Shown: one piece after another, positions 1 to 9,818 of the stretch | Layout: the number at the start of each line of letters is the position of its first letter | How positions within the stretch are numbered: the stretch's first letter is position 1 | Source: Variovorax paradoxus | Lineage (GTDB): Bacteria > Pseudomonadota > Gammaproteobacteria > Burkholderiales > Burkholderiaceae_C | Assembly: GCF_029919115.1 (NCBI RefSeq) | Contig: NZ_CP123990.1 | Span: forward strand, 2,356,001 to 2,420,000 | Length of the DNA: 64,000 bases | Direction: 5' to 3' | Made by a program: the position numbers and the translations under genes | Notes under the pieces: generated by a model | What the model was told of the DNA's origin: nothing | The model's database searches: none | What the model saw: the letters and a program-made list of their open reading frames with translations, nothing else

Positions 1-60
1 TGCTGCGCGCGTTGGCCTGAGCCGCGCGAACCTTCGTTCAAGAATGCACAATCACGCTCC

Positions 61-1407
61 ATGTCCACCGTTTTCAACTTCACCTTCGTGCCCTGGTTCC
101 GCTCGGTCGCGCCTTACATCCACACGCACCGCGGTAAGACTTTCGTGGTCGCCCTCGCGGGTGAGGCCATTGCGGCGGGCAAGCTGCAGAACATTGCGCA
201 AGACCTGGCGCTGATCCAGAGCATGGGCGTCAAGATCGTGCTGGTGCACGGCTTCCGCCCGCAGGTCAACGAACAGCTCGCCGCCAAGGGGCACGAGGCG
301 CGCTATTCGCACGGCATCCGCATTACCGACGAGGTGGCGCTCGATTCCGCCCAGGAAGCCGCCGGCCAGCTGCGCTACGAGATCGAGGCCGCATTCAGCC
401 AAGGCCTGCCGAACACGCCGATGGCCGGCTCGACCGTCCGCGTGATCTCGGGCAACTTCATTACCGCGCGCCCCATCGGCGTGGTCGACGGTGTGGACTT
501 CAAGCATTCGGGCCTGGTGCGCAAGGTGGATGCGGTCGGCATTCGCCGCACGCTCGATTTCGGCGCCATGGTGCTGATGTCGCCCTTCGGCTTCTCGCCC
601 ACCGGCGAGGCCTTCAACCTGACGATGGAAGAAGTTGCCACCAGCGTGGCCATTTCGATCCAGGCGGACAAGCTGATCTTCTTGACCGAAATTCCGGGCA
701 TCCGCATCGACAGCGAACTGCCCGAAAGCGAAGACAACCCCATCGACACCGAACTGCCGCTTGCCGCAGCCGAGAAGCTGCTGGCCTCGCTGCCGCCGCC
801 GCAGCGGCCCACCGACACCGCCTTCTACCTGCAGCACTGCGTGAAAGCCTGCAAGGCCGGCGTGGAGCGCAACCACATCCTGCCGTTCGCGCTCGACGGC
901 TCGCTGCTGCTTGAAATCTACGTGCACGACGGCGTCGGCACCATGGTCATCGACGAAAAGCTCGAAAGCCTGCGCGAAGCCACGGTGGACGACATCGGCG
1001 GCATCCTCCAGCTGATCGAGCCCTTCGAGCGCGACGGCACGCTGGTGAAGCGCGACCGCACCGAAATCGAGCGCGACGTGGGCCACTACACCGTCATCGA
1101 GCACGACGGCGTGATCTTCGGCTGCGCGGCGCTCTACCCCTACCCCGAGGCTCGCACGGCCGAGATGGCGGCGCTGACAGTGTCGCCCCAGTCGCAATCG
1201 CAGGGCGACGGCGAGCGCATCCTCAAGCGCATAGAGCATCGCGCCAAGGCCATGGGCCTGGAAAGCATCTTCGTGCTCACCACGCGCACCATGCACTGGT
1301 TTTTGAAGCGCGGCTTCCAGCAGGTCAACCCCGACTGGCTGCCCGAAGCCCGCAAGCGCAAGTACAACTGGGACCGCAAGAGCCAGGTGCTCGTCAAGAA
1401 AATCTGA
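61..1407 (+). CDS. argA: Amino-acid N-acetyltransferase (N-acetylglutamate synthase)
   Basis: Makes N-acetylglutamate from glutamate and acetyl-CoA, the first step of arginine synthesis in the cytoplasm. The 448 residues match the classical two-domain ArgA: an amino-acid-kinase fold (about residues 1-290) that binds arginine as feedback inhibitor, then a GNAT acetyltransferase domain (about 300-448). The N-terminal stretch around PYIHTHRGKTFVV and the VHGFRPQVN segment are very close to Escherichia coli ArgA. The ATG at 61 gives the expected N-terminus. A LysE-type exporter follows 23 bases downstream. A long open frame on the opposite strand is a by-product of GC-rich codon use. Nothing odd was seen. 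Confidence 0.95.
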   Translation: MSTVFNFTFVPWFRSVAPYIHTHRGKTFVVALAGEAIAAGKLQNIAQDLALIQSMGVKIVLVHGFRPQVNEQLAAKGHEARYSHGIRITDEVALDSAQEAAGQLRYEIEAAFSQGLPNTPMAGSTVRVISGNFITARPIGVVDGVDFKHSGLVRKVDAVGIRRTLDFGAMVLMSPFGFSPTGEAFNLTMEEVATSVAISIQADKLIFLTEIPGIRIDSELPESEDNPIDTELPLAAAEKLLASLPPPQRPTDTAFYLQHCVKACKAGVERNHILPFALDGSLLLEIYVHDGVGTMVIDEKLESLREATVDDIGGILQLIEPFERDGTLVKRDRTEIERDVGHYTVIEHDGVIFGCAALYPYPEARTAEMAALTVSPQSQSQGDGERILKRIEHRAKAMGLESIFVLTTRTMHWFLKRGFQQVNPDWLPEARKRKYNWDRKSQVLVKKI

Positions 1408-1430
1408 ACCCATAAAGGAAGCCCGCCGCC

Positions 1431-2078
1431 ATGACGCTCGCCACCGCCTTGCTGTTCTCCATCGTGGCGCTGGCCGCCATTGCCACGCCGGGCCCAACGG
1501 TGTTGCTGGCCCTCAGCAACGGATCGAGGCGCGGCGTGCGCGGCGCACTGCCCGGCATCCTGGGCGCGGTGCTGTCCGACTTCGTGCTGGTGGGCGCGGT
1601 GGCGCTGGGTCTGGGCGCGCTGCTGGCAGCTTCGGAGTTCTGGTTCTCCATGCTCAAGTGGGTGGGCGCCGTGTACCTTGCATGGCTGGGCATTCGCATG
1701 CTGCGCTCCAAGGGTGGCAGCTTCGATGCGCCTCGGGCCAGTGCGGGCGACCCTTCATCCGGCGCTCCCAAGGAGGGCCGTAAGGTCTTCCTCAAGTCAT
1801 TCCTGGTGGCCGTCACCAACCCCAAGGGCTACCTGTTCTGCTCGGCGCTGATGCCGCAGTTCATCGACCCATCGGCCGCTCAGGGCATGCAGTACGCCAT
1901 CATCTCGGTGCTGTTCGCCTCGCTCGATGCAGCCGTCATGCTGGTCTATGCCTTTGTCGGCGCACGCGCAATGCGGCTGCTCACGGCCGCCGCAGCGCGC
2001 TGGATCGACCGCACCTGCGGCGCAATGCTGCTGGCGCTGGCCGGCTCGCTGGCGTTCTACCGGCGCAGCGGCACCTGA
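1431..2078 (+). CDS. LysE/RhtB-family amino-acid exporter
   Basis: Predicted inner-membrane efflux protein of the LysE superfamily, which exports amino acids or related metabolites. Its 215 residues are hydrophobic, with about six membrane segments. The N-terminal family signature (ATPGPTVLLAL followed by SNGSRRG) is clear, and a charged loop separates the two halves near residues 100-120. It starts 23 bases after argA, in the same direction, and probably shares its transcript. The substrate cannot be told from sequence; the argA linkage hints at arginine or a related amino acid, which is only an inference. Confidence 0.85.
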   Translation: MTLATALLFSIVALAAIATPGPTVLLALSNGSRRGVRGALPGILGAVLSDFVLVGAVALGLGALLAASEFWFSMLKWVGAVYLAWLGIRMLRSKGGSFDAPRASAGDPSSGAPKEGRKVFLKSFLVAVTNPKGYLFCSALMPQFIDPSAAQGMQYAIISVLFASLDAAVMLVYAFVGARAMRLLTAAAARWIDRTCGAMLLALAGSLAFYRRSGT

Positions 2079-2108
2079 GCCGACCGGAGCGGCCGGCGAC
2101 CCGTCGCC

Positions 2109-2116
2109 GATAATCG
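2109..2116 (+). promoter_or_regulatory. Putative -10 element before dapC
   Basis: GATAATCG lies just ahead of the dapC ATG at 2123. The same string precedes the ABC-F gene (7746), and a close variant precedes the methyltransferase at 60655. This looks like a recurrent -10 box with a very short leader. No clear -35 was identified. Confidence 0.4.
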
Positions 2117-2122
2117 CTCTCC

Positions 2123-3343
2123 ATGAATCCCCTGCTTTCCAAGCTCCAGCCCTACCCCTTCGAGCGGCTGCGGCTCCTTTTCGAGGGCGTCAAGCCCAAT
2201 GCCGATTACGCGCCTGTCAGCCTGGGCATCGGCGAGCCCAAGCACGCCACGCCCGAGTTCATCAAGGAGGCGCTGGCGGCCAGCATGTCGACTCTGGCGG
2301 CCTACCCCGCCACAGCCGGCAACCTGAAGCTGCGCACCGCGTTTACCGACTGGCTGAAGCGCCGCTACGCTCTGCAACTCGACCCGGCGGCGCAGGTGCT
2401 GCCGGTCAACGGTTCGCGCGAGGCACTGTTCTCGCTGGCGCAAACGGTGGTCGACGCCAGCAAATCACCCGCGCCGGTGGTGGTTTCGCCCAACCCGTTC
2501 TATCAAATCTACGAAGGCGCGGCGCTTCTCGCCGGCGCTGAGCCCTATTACGTTCCGAGCGTGGCGTCGCGCAATTTTGCGGTCGATTGGGACAGCGTTC
2601 CCAATTCGGTCTGGGAGCGCACGCAACTGGTGTTCGTCTGCTCGCCCGGCAACCCGACCGGCGCCGTGATGCCCCTGGACGAATGGAAGAAACTGTTCGC
2701 GCTGTCCGACCGCTTCGGCTTTGTGATTGCGGCCGATGAGTGCTACAGCGAAATCTACTTCCGCGACGAGCCCCCGCTCAGCGGCCTTGAGGCTGCGGCA
2801 AAGCTGGGCCGGCGCGACTTCAGGAACCTGATTGCGCTGACCTCGCTTTCGAAGCGCAGCAACGTGCCGGGCCTGCGCAGCGGCTTTGTGGCCGGCGATG
2901 CGGCCATCATCAAGAGCTTCTTGCTGTACCGCACCTACCACGGCAGCGCCATGAGCGGCACCGTGGCCGCGGCCAGCATTGCAGCCTGGGGCGACGAAGC
3001 CCACGTGGTCGAAAACCGCGCCAAGTACCGGGCCAAGTTCGACGCCGTCACGCCACTGCTCGAACCGGTGCTCGACGTTCGCCTGCCCGACGCCAGCTTC
3101 TACCTTTGGGCGGGGGTGCCCGAAGTGTGGGCTGGCGACGACGAATCCTTCGCCCGCGAGCTCTACGCTCAATACAATGTTACGGTTTTGCCGGGGAGCT
3201 ATCTGGCGCGCGACACGGCACACAGCCCCAACCCCGGCCGCGGCCGGATCCGCATGGCGCTGGTGGCCGAAACCGCCGAATGCGTGGAAGCCGCCGAGCG
3301 CATCGTCCGCTTCGTCCAGTCCGGCGCAAAAGGCGAGCGCTGA
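2123..3343 (+). CDS. dapC: Succinyldiaminopimelate transaminase
   Basis: PLP-dependent fold-type I aminotransferase of the succinylase branch of lysine/meso-diaminopimelate synthesis. It makes N-succinyl-LL-diaminopimelate from N-succinyl-2-amino-6-oxopimelate with glutamate as amino donor. The 406 residues contain the SPGNPTG cofactor motif and the Schiff-base lysine K244 in SLSKRSN, followed by PGLRSG. It is followed directly by dapD, with dapE two genes on, the usual betaproteobacterial arrangement. The ATG at 2123 gives the expected MNPLLSKLQPYPFERL N-terminus. Confidence 0.93.
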   Translation: MNPLLSKLQPYPFERLRLLFEGVKPNADYAPVSLGIGEPKHATPEFIKEALAASMSTLAAYPATAGNLKLRTAFTDWLKRRYALQLDPAAQVLPVNGSREALFSLAQTVVDASKSPAPVVVSPNPFYQIYEGAALLAGAEPYYVPSVASRNFAVDWDSVPNSVWERTQLVFVCSPGNPTGAVMPLDEWKKLFALSDRFGFVIAADECYSEIYFRDEPPLSGLEAAAKLGRRDFRNLIALTSLSKRSNVPGLRSGFVAGDAAIIKSFLLYRTYHGSAMSGTVAAASIAAWGDEAHVVENRAKYRAKFDAVTPLLEPVLDVRLPDASFYLWAGVPEVWAGDDESFARELYAQYNVTVLPGSYLARDTAHSPNPGRGRIRMALVAETAECVEAAERIVRFVQSGAKGER

Positions 3344-3385
3344 ACCGCTGCTTTCCCGGCCCCATTTTTTACCTGAGACTCTCCC

Positions 3386-4219
3386 ATGACCCAGCAACTG
3401 CAACAAACCATCGACGCCGCGTGGGAAGACCGCGCCAATGTCTCGCCCACCGCTGCTTCCGCCGAAGTGCGCGAAGCCGTCGAGCACGTGATCTCCGAAC
3501 TGAACAACGGCAAGCTGCGCGTTGCCACGCGCGAAGGCGTGGGCAAGTGGACGGTGCACCAGTGGATCAAGAAGGCCGTGCTGCTGTCGTTCCGCCTGAA
3601 GGACAACGAGCAGATGCAGGCCGGCTCGCTCGGTTTCTATGACAAGGTGCCGACCAAGTTCTCGCACCTGTCGGCCGGCGAGCTGAAGGAATCGGGCGTG
3701 CGCATCGTGCCCCCGGCCGTGGCCCGCCGCGGCAGCTACATTGCCAAGGGCGCCATCCTGATGCCCTCGTACGTGAACATCGGCGCCTATGTGGGCGAAG
3801 GCACCATGGTCGACACCTGGGCCACCGTGGGCTCTTGCGCGCAAATTGGTGCCAACGTGCACCTGTCGGGCGGCGTGGGCATTGGCGGTGTGCTCGAGCC
3901 GCTGCAGGCCGGCCCCACCATCATCGAAGACAACTGCTTCATCGGCGCCCGCTCCGAAGTGGTCGAAGGCGTGGTCATCGAAGAAAACTCGGTGCTCGGC
4001 ATGGGGGTGTACATCGGCCAGAGCACCCCCATTTTCAACCGCGACACCGGCGAGACCTTCTTCGGCCGCGTGCCGTCCGGCAGCGTGGTCATCAGCGGCA
4101 ACCTGCCCAAGAAGACCAAGTCGGGCCAGGACTACAGCACCTACGCGGCCATCATCGTCAAGACCGTCGATGCGCAAACGCGCTCCAAGACCAGCCTGAA
4201 CGACCTGCTGCGCGACTGA
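3386..4219 (+). CDS. dapD: Tetrahydrodipicolinate N-succinyltransferase
   Basis: Transfers succinate from succinyl-CoA to tetrahydrodipicolinate, committing the pathway to the succinylated branch of diaminopimelate synthesis. The 277 residues have a helical N-terminal domain, then a left-handed parallel beta-helix of hexapeptide repeats (about residues 110-250, for example the [20 protein letters not shown] region). Length and sequence fit trimeric DapD closely. It lies 42 bases after dapC in the same operon. Confidence 0.96.
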   Translation: MTQQLQQTIDAAWEDRANVSPTAASAEVREAVEHVISELNNGKLRVATREGVGKWTVHQWIKKAVLLSFRLKDNEQMQAGSLGFYDKVPTKFSHLSAGELKESGVRIVPPAVARRGSYIAKGAILMPSYVNIGAYVGEGTMVDTWATVGSCAQIGANVHLSGGVGIGGVLEPLQAGPTIIEDNCFIGARSEVVEGVVIEENSVLGMGVYIGQSTPIFNRDTGETFFGRVPSGSVVISGNLPKKTKSGQDYSTYAAIIVKTVDAQTRSKTSLNDLLRD

Positions 4220-4274
4220 GCTTCCTGCCTGCTTTTTTCCGTTAGACAACAACAGCATCCGAGGAGAGAGATCG

Positions 4275-5423
4275 ATGAACATGATGGAGCGAATCCTTCG
4301 TCTGATGGCCGAGCGCAAGGCCTCCGACATCTATCTCTCGGCGCACTCCCCGGTGCTGATCCGCATGAACGGCACCTGCGTGCCGATCAATGCGCAGGTG
4401 CTGCCCGCCACAGCGCCGCTCGCGCTGCTGGCCGAAGTGGTGCCCGAAGCCCGCATCCAGGAGCTCGAAAGAACCGGCGAGCTCAACATGGCCGTGATGC
4501 TCGAGGGCGCCGGCAACTACCGCATCAGCGCCATGCGCCAGCGCGGCAGCTATGCGGTGGTGGTGCGGCACATTGCCTCGACCATTCCCAGCTTTGCCGA
4601 CCTGAACCTGCCCGACATTCTCAAGACGCTGATCATGGAAAAGCGCGGGCTGATCCTGATGGTCGGCGCTACCGGCGCGGGCAAGACGACCACGCTGGCC
4701 TCGATGCTCGACTACCGCAACGAGCACGCCACCGGCCACATCCTCACGGTGGAAGAGCCCATCGAGTTCACCTACACCAACAAGAAGTCGCTGGTGAACC
4801 AGCGCGACGTGGGCAGCGACACCGAGTCGCTGCAGGTGGCGCTCAAGAACGCGCTCCGCCAGGCGCCCGACGTGATCCAGATCGGCGAAATCCGCGATCG
4901 CGAAACCATGACGGCCGCCATTGCCTATGCGCAATCGGGCCACCTGTGCGTGGCCACGCTGCACGCCAACAACAGCTACCGTGCGCTCAACCGCATCCTG
5001 AGCTTCTTCCCGGTCGAGGTGCGCCCCACGCTCTTGGGCGACCTGGGCTCGGCCCTGCGCGCCATCGTGTCGCAGCGGTTGCTGCGCACGCCCACCGGCG
5101 GCCGCGTACCGGCGCTTGAGGTCATGCTCAACACGGCCCTGGTGGCCGAGCTGATCGAAAAAGGCGACTTCTCTGCCGTCAAGGAAGCCATGGAGCAATC
5201 GATGGCCGAAGGCTCGCAGACCTTCGAAGAAGACATTGCCCGCCTCATCACCGAAGAGCGCGTGACGCGCGAAGAAGGCCTGGCCCAGTCCGACTCGCCC
5301 ACCAACCTGATGTGGCGCCTGCAGAACCGCGCCGCGCCCAAGCCCAAGACCGAAGACCGCCACCTGACGGACCAGGTCGACGAACCCACCTTTACCGACA
5401 TCACGCTGGACGTGAAGTTCTGA
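4275..5423 (+). CDS. pilU: PilT/PilU-type retraction ATPase, PilU-like
   Basis: Cytoplasmic hexameric ATPase of the type IV pilus retraction family. The 382 residues show a PAS-like N-terminal domain, the Walker A motif GATGAGKT with K137, an Asp box and Walker B (VIQIGEIRD), and the His box ([12 protein letters not shown]). The C-terminal stretch [12 protein letters not shown] is typical of PilU rather than PilT, as is the extended tail. PilU normally supports PilT. It sits between dapD and dapE with no other pilus gene nearby, an arrangement familiar in Burkholderiales. Confidence 0.88.
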   Translation: MNMMERILRLMAERKASDIYLSAHSPVLIRMNGTCVPINAQVLPATAPLALLAEVVPEARIQELERTGELNMAVMLEGAGNYRISAMRQRGSYAVVVRHIASTIPSFADLNLPDILKTLIMEKRGLILMVGATGAGKTTTLASMLDYRNEHATGHILTVEEPIEFTYTNKKSLVNQRDVGSDTESLQVALKNALRQAPDVIQIGEIRDRETMTAAIAYAQSGHLCVATLHANNSYRALNRILSFFPVEVRPTLLGDLGSALRAIVSQRLLRTPTGGRVPALEVMLNTALVAELIEKGDFSAVKEAMEQSMAEGSQTFEEDIARLITEERVTREEGLAQSDSPTNLMWRLQNRAAPKPKTEDRHLTDQVDEPTFTDITLDVKF

Positions 5424-5454
5424 CCGACCCGGCCCTCCCCTGGCTTTTTATCTG

Positions 5455-6633
5455 ATGTCCCGTACGCTCCAGCTCGCCGAACAACTCATCTCGCGCCCCT
5501 CCGTCACCCCCGAGGATGCGGGCTGCCAACAGATCATCGGCGAGCGGCTGGCACCGCTGGGCTTCACGCTTGAAACCATCGAGAGCGGCCCGGCCGACTT
5601 TCGCGTGACCAACCTGTGGGCGGTGCGCCGCCCCGCCGGCGCCGCGGCAACAAAAACGCTGGTGTTCGCCGGCCACACCGACGTGGTGCCCACCGGACCG
5701 GTCGAGCAGTGGACCAGCCATCCTTTCACGCCTACGCATCGCGGCGGCAAGCTCTACGGGCGCGGCGCCTGCGACATGAAAACCTCGGTTGCCGCCTTCG
5801 TGGTGTCGATCGAAGAGTTTCTCAAGGCCACGCCCGACCCCAAGCTCACGCTCGCGCTGCTGCTCACCAGCGATGAAGAAGGCCCCGGCGTCGACGGCAC
5901 GGTCGTCGTGTGCAACGCCCTTGCCGCGCGCGGCGAAACCATCGACTACTGCATCGTCGGCGAGCCCACCGCGGTGCAGCGCTGCGGCGACATGATCAAG
6001 AACGGCCGCCGCGGCACCATGAGCGGCAAGCTCACGGTGAACGGCGTGCAGGGGCACATCGCGTATCCGCACCTGGCAAAAAACCCGGTTCACGCCTTTG
6101 CGCCCGCGCTGGCCGAACTGGTAGCCATCAACGCGGCCGGCGGCTGGGACGCAGGCAATGCGTACTTCCAGCCCACCAGCTGGCAGATCAGCAATTTCCA
6201 CTCGGGCACCGGCGCGAGCAACGTGATTCCGGGCAGCGCCGTTGTCGATTTCAACTTCCGCTTTTCGACCGAATCGACACCCGAATCGCTGCAGAAGCGC
6301 GTGCACGCGGTGCTCGATGCCCATGGGCTCGACTACACCCTTGCCTGGACTGTCGGCGGCCTGCCGTTTCTCACCACGCCCGGCGAGCTGGTGGCATCGG
6401 TGCAGGCGGCCATTGCCGACGAAACCGGCATCCAGACAGAGCTCTCGACCAGCGGCGGCACCAGCGATGCCCGCTTCATCGCCAAGATCTGCAAGCAGGT
6501 GGTCGAGCTGGGCCCGGTCAACGCCAGCATCCACAAGATCGACGAGCACATCGAAGTGGCCGAGATCGAGACGCTGAAGAACATCTACAAGCGCACGCTG
6601 GAGCGGCTCGAAGTGCTGCTCGACCCATCATGA
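5455..6633 (+). CDS. dapE: Succinyl-diaminopimelate desuccinylase
   Basis: Di-zinc M20-family hydrolase that removes succinate from N-succinyl-LL-diaminopimelate. The 392 residues show the metal-binding motifs [12 protein letters not shown] and GRGACDMK, the SDEEGPG segment with the catalytic glutamate, and the conserved SGGTSDARF block near the C-terminus. The ATG at 5455 gives the usual N-terminus [18 protein letters not shown]. With dapC and dapD it completes three succinylase-branch enzymes in 4.5 kb. Confidence 0.95.
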   Translation: MSRTLQLAEQLISRPSVTPEDAGCQQIIGERLAPLGFTLETIESGPADFRVTNLWAVRRPAGAAATKTLVFAGHTDVVPTGPVEQWTSHPFTPTHRGGKLYGRGACDMKTSVAAFVVSIEEFLKATPDPKLTLALLLTSDEEGPGVDGTVVVCNALAARGETIDYCIVGEPTAVQRCGDMIKNGRRGTMSGKLTVNGVQGHIAYPHLAKNPVHAFAPALAELVAINAAGGWDAGNAYFQPTSWQISNFHSGTGASNVIPGSAVVDFNFRFSTESTPESLQKRVHAVLDAHGLDYTLAWTVGGLPFLTTPGELVASVQAAIADETGIQTELSTSGGTSDARFIAKICKQVVELGPVNASIHKIDEHIEVAEIETLKNIYKRTLERLEVLLDPS

Positions 6634-6649
6634 AGCGCTTGTCTTTCTC

Positions 6650-6750
6650 CCACCCCTCCCGGGGGAGGGCCGGGGTGGGGGCAATCGGCGCATCTATTGG
6701 ACGCTCTGCCCGCCACCATCCCAACCTTCCCCCAAAAGGGGAAGGAGCAA
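6650..6750. repeat. REP-like GC-rich palindromic element
   Basis: The dapE-prmB gap holds two arms typical of short intergenic repeats in Comamonadaceae. One is a C/G palindrome around 6653-6678 (CCCTCCCGGGGGAGGG type). The other is a hairpin at 6725-6745 (CCTTCCCC, then CAAAA, then GGGGAAGG). The prmB ribosome-binding site AAGGAG (6742-6747) lies in the 3' arm of the second hairpin. Confidence 0.6.
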
Positions 6751-6754
6751 ATCC

Positions 6755-7636
6755 ATGAGCACGGTCATCGAACTCATCGAGGCCGGCGCCAAGCGGCTCG
6801 AAGAAGCCGGCGTCGCCTTCGGCCACGGCACCGCCAACGCCTTCGACGAAGCCGCGTGGCTCGTGCTGTGGCGCCTGAAGCTGCCGTTGGACGACCTGGA
6901 CGCGGTGGCCGACAGCCCCGTGTCCTCGGCCGATGCCGGCAAGGTGCAAGCACTCGTCGAAGAGCGCATTGCCACGCGCAAGCCCGCCGCCTACCTCACC
7001 AAGGAAGCCTGGCTGCAGGGCGTGTCCTTTTACGTGGACGAGCGCGCCATCGTGCCGCGCAGCTTCATTGCCGAGCTGATTGCCGACGGCAGCATCGACT
7101 ACTGGCTGGGCGAGCACACGCAGCGCGTGCTCGACCTGTGCACCGGCAACGGCAGCCTGGCCGTGCTCGCGGCGCTGACCTATCCGGATGTGATTGTGGA
7201 TGCCGCCGACCTGTCGGTGGAAGCGCTCGAAGTGGCCGCCATCAACGTGACGCGGCACCAGCTCGACACCCGCGTGACGCTGATCGAGTCGGACGGCCTG
7301 AAGAAAGTGGCCGGCCCCTACGACCTGGTGCTGTGCAATCCGCCCTATGTGAACAGTGCCAGCATGGCCGCCCTGCCCGCCGAATACCGCGCCGAGCCCG
7401 AGCTTGCGCTGGCCGGCGGCACCGACGGCATGGACTTTGTGCGCCAGCTGCTTGCCGATGCGCCTTCGCGCATGAGCGAGCAGGCGGTGCTGGTGCTTGA
7501 AATCGGCAACGAGCGCGATTATTTCGAGGCGGCGTTTCCGCAACTCGAAGTGGTATGGCTCGAAACCTCGGCGGGCGAGGACCAGGTCTTGCTGGTCACC
7601 CGCACCGCCCTGCTGGCCGGCGGCGGCGCGCGTTAG
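6755..7636 (+). CDS. prmB: 50S ribosomal protein L3 glutamine methyltransferase
   Basis: SAM-dependent N5-glutamine methyltransferase of the PrmB/HemK family, which modifies ribosomal protein L3. The 293 residues contain the SAM-binding motif (LDLCTGNGSLAV) and the catalytic NPPY motif at N195-Y198. A glutamine-methyltransferase N-terminal helical domain covers about residues 1-95. Position after dapE is usual in betaproteobacteria. The ATG at 6755 follows an AAGGAG ribosome-binding site 7 bases upstream. Confidence 0.9.
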   Translation: MSTVIELIEAGAKRLEEAGVAFGHGTANAFDEAAWLVLWRLKLPLDDLDAVADSPVSSADAGKVQALVEERIATRKPAAYLTKEAWLQGVSFYVDERAIVPRSFIAELIADGSIDYWLGEHTQRVLDLCTGNGSLAVLAALTYPDVIVDAADLSVEALEVAAINVTRHQLDTRVTLIESDGLKKVAGPYDLVLCNPPYVNSASMAALPAEYRAEPELALAGGTDGMDFVRQLLADAPSRMSEQAVLVLEIGNERDYFEAAFPQLEVVWLETSAGEDQVLLVTRTALLAGGGAR

Positions 7637-7745
7637 CTGCGCCCGGCCAAGCCCCCACCGCTTTCCGCAGCCTGCGCTGCGGCCCCTTTACCGGGCGCTG
7701 TCCGCCCCTATGCCCCTTTGCGCCAGGCCGTCCGGGGCTGGGCGG

Positions 7746-7753
7746 GATAATCG
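7746..7753 (+). promoter_or_regulatory. Putative -10 element before the ABC-F gene
   Basis: GATAATCG, identical to the element before dapC, lies 19 bases ahead of the ATG at 7773. Confidence 0.35.
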
Positions 7754-7772
7754 CCCCTACGGTTCCTATTTC

Positions 7773-9791
7773 ATGATTACTCTCAAAAACGTCATTCTTC
7801 GCCGCAGCGCCAAGGTTCTGCTCGACGGCGCCACCGTCACCCTCAACCCCGGTGAAAAGGTCGGCCTGGTGGGCCGCAACGGCGCGGGCAAGTCGACGCT
7901 GTTCGCGCTGCTCAACGGCACGCTGCACGAAGACGGCGGCGACTTTTCGGTGCCCAGGCATTGGCGCATGGCCCAGGTGGCGCAGAACATGCCCGAAACC
8001 GACGAATCGGCCACCGAATTCGTGGTGGGCGGCGACACCCGCCTGACCGAGCTGCGCGAAAAACTGGCCGCCATCGAGTCCGCCTACGAGGCCAACCCCG
8101 ACGACGGCGATATCGGCATGGAACTGGCCCATGCCTACACCGACCTGGCCGACGCCGGCGAGCACGACGCGGTGCCGCGCGCGCAGGCACTGATTCTTGG
8201 CCTGGGCTTCAAGTCGCACGAGCTCGATGAGCCCGTCAACAGCTTTTCGGGCGGCTGGCGCATGCGCCTGCAGCTGGCCCGCGCGCTGATGTGCCCGAGC
8301 GACCTGCTGCTGCTCGACGAACCCACCAACCACCTGGACCTGGACGCACTCGTCTGGCTCGAAGCCTGGCTGCAGAAATACGCCGGCACCATGATCGTCA
8401 TCAGCCACGACCGCGAGTTTCTCGATGCCGTGACCGACGTGACACTGCACATTGCCAACGCCCAGCTCACGCGCTACGGCGGCAACTACAGCAAGTTCGA
8501 GGACATGCGCGCGCTGCAGATGGAGCAGCAGCAAGTCGCCTTCAGCAAGCAGCAGGACAAGATCGCCCACCTGCAGAAGTTCATCGACCGCTTCAAGGCC
8601 AAGGCCAGCAAAGCCAAGCAGGCGCAAAGCCGCGTCAAGGCGCTGGAGCGCATGGAGCGCGTGGCGCCGCTCCTGGCCGAGGCCGACTTCACCTTCGAGT
8701 TCAAGGAGCCCGGCAACATTCCGAACCCGATGCTCTCCATCAGCAACGCGAGCTTCGGCTACGAGATCGAAGGCGAAGAGCCCAAGACCATTCTGCGCGG
8801 CGTCAGCCGCTCGGTGCTGGCGGGCCAGCGCATCGGCATTCTGGGTGCCAACGGCCAGGGCAAGTCGACCCTGGTGAAGACCATTGCGCGCGAAATGGGC
8901 GCGCTGGCCGGCCAGGTGACCGAAGGCAAGGGCCTGAACATCGGCTACTTTGCGCAGCAGGAACTCGACGTGCTGCGCCCGCAGGACACGCCGCTCGAGC
9001 ACATGGTGCGCATGGCGCGCGAGCTCGGCAGCAGCGTGAAAGAGGCCACCGGCGAGCAGGCTCTGCGCGGCTTCCTGGGCAGCTTCAACTTCAGCGGCGA
9101 CATGGTGAAGCAGCCCGTGGGCACCATGAGCGGCGGCGAAAAAGCGCGCCTGGTGCTCGCAATGATGGTGTGGCAGCGCCCCAACCTGCTGCTGCTGGAC
9201 GAACCCACCAATCACCTGGACCTTGCCACCCGCGAGGCCCTGGCCGTGGCCCTGAACGAGTTCGAAGGCACGCTGATGCTCGTGAGCCACGATCGTGCGC
9301 TGCTGCGCTCGGTGTGCGACGAATTCTGGCTGGTGGGCCGCGGCGTGGTCACCGATTTCGACGGCGACCTCGACGACTACCAGCGCTACCTGCTCGACGA
9401 AGCCAAGCGGCTGCGCGAAGAGGCCAAGGTGGCCGTGCGCGAGGCCGCAAGTGCCGCTGCCCCCGCCGTGGCTGTGCCCGCGCCGGTTGCCGCCGAGAGC
9501 GAACCCACGGCCGCCGCCAAGAACCCGCAGCAGCGCAAGCAAGACGCCCAGGGCCGCCAGCAACGCAGCGACCAGGCCAAGCCCATCAAGCGCGAAATCG
9601 CGCAGATCGACGAACGCCTGGCCGCGGCGGGCACCGAGCGCACCGCGCTGGAGGCACGCCTGGCGCAGCCCCTGCCATCGGCCGAAATTGCCGAAGCAGG
9701 CAAGCGGCTGAAAGCCCTGAACGAAGAAATCGGCCGCCTCGAAGAACGCTGGCTGGCCCTGTCGGACCAGCTCGAGGCGCTGGCGGCCTGA
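7773..9791 (+). CDS. ABC-F family ATPase, YheS-like
   Basis: Soluble duplicated ATPase of the ABC-F class, which acts on the ribosome and has no membrane domain. The 672 residues contain two ABC domains, each with Walker A (GRNGAGKST and GANGQGKST), signature (SGGWRM and SGGEKA) and Walker B followed by DEPTNHLDL. The linker between them (QSRVKALERME) and the N-terminus closely resemble E. coli YheS. The last 110 residues are an Ala-rich linker and a charged coiled coil. The ATG at 7773 aligns with YheS; an in-frame extension upstream to 7497 lies inside prmB and is not used. Confidence 0.9.
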   Translation: MITLKNVILRRSAKVLLDGATVTLNPGEKVGLVGRNGAGKSTLFALLNGTLHEDGGDFSVPRHWRMAQVAQNMPETDESATEFVVGGDTRLTELREKLAAIESAYEANPDDGDIGMELAHAYTDLADAGEHDAVPRAQALILGLGFKSHELDEPVNSFSGGWRMRLQLARALMCPSDLLLLDEPTNHLDLDALVWLEAWLQKYAGTMIVISHDREFLDAVTDVTLHIANAQLTRYGGNYSKFEDMRALQMEQQQVAFSKQQDKIAHLQKFIDRFKAKASKAKQAQSRVKALERMERVAPLLAEADFTFEFKEPGNIPNPMLSISNASFGYEIEGEEPKTILRGVSRSVLAGQRIGILGANGQGKSTLVKTIAREMGALAGQVTEGKGLNIGYFAQQELDVLRPQDTPLEHMVRMARELGSSVKEATGEQALRGFLGSFNFSGDMVKQPVGTMSGGEKARLVLAMMVWQRPNLLLLDEPTNHLDLATREALAVALNEFEGTLMLVSHDRALLRSVCDEFWLVGRGVVTDFDGDLDDYQRYLLDEAKRLREEAKVAVREAASAAAPAVAVPAPVAAESEPTAAAKNPQQRKQDAQGRQQRSDQAKPIKREIAQIDERLAAAGTERTALEARLAQPLPSAEIAEAGKRLKALNEEIGRLEERWLALSDQLEALAA

Positions 9792-9818
9792 CCTGAACCT
9801 GCCAAGGAGACATGCGCC

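Noticed and set aside
52..1497. 481-codon minus-strand frame antisense to argA
   Set aside because: Low-complexity shadow composition and complete overlap with a well-conserved gene.
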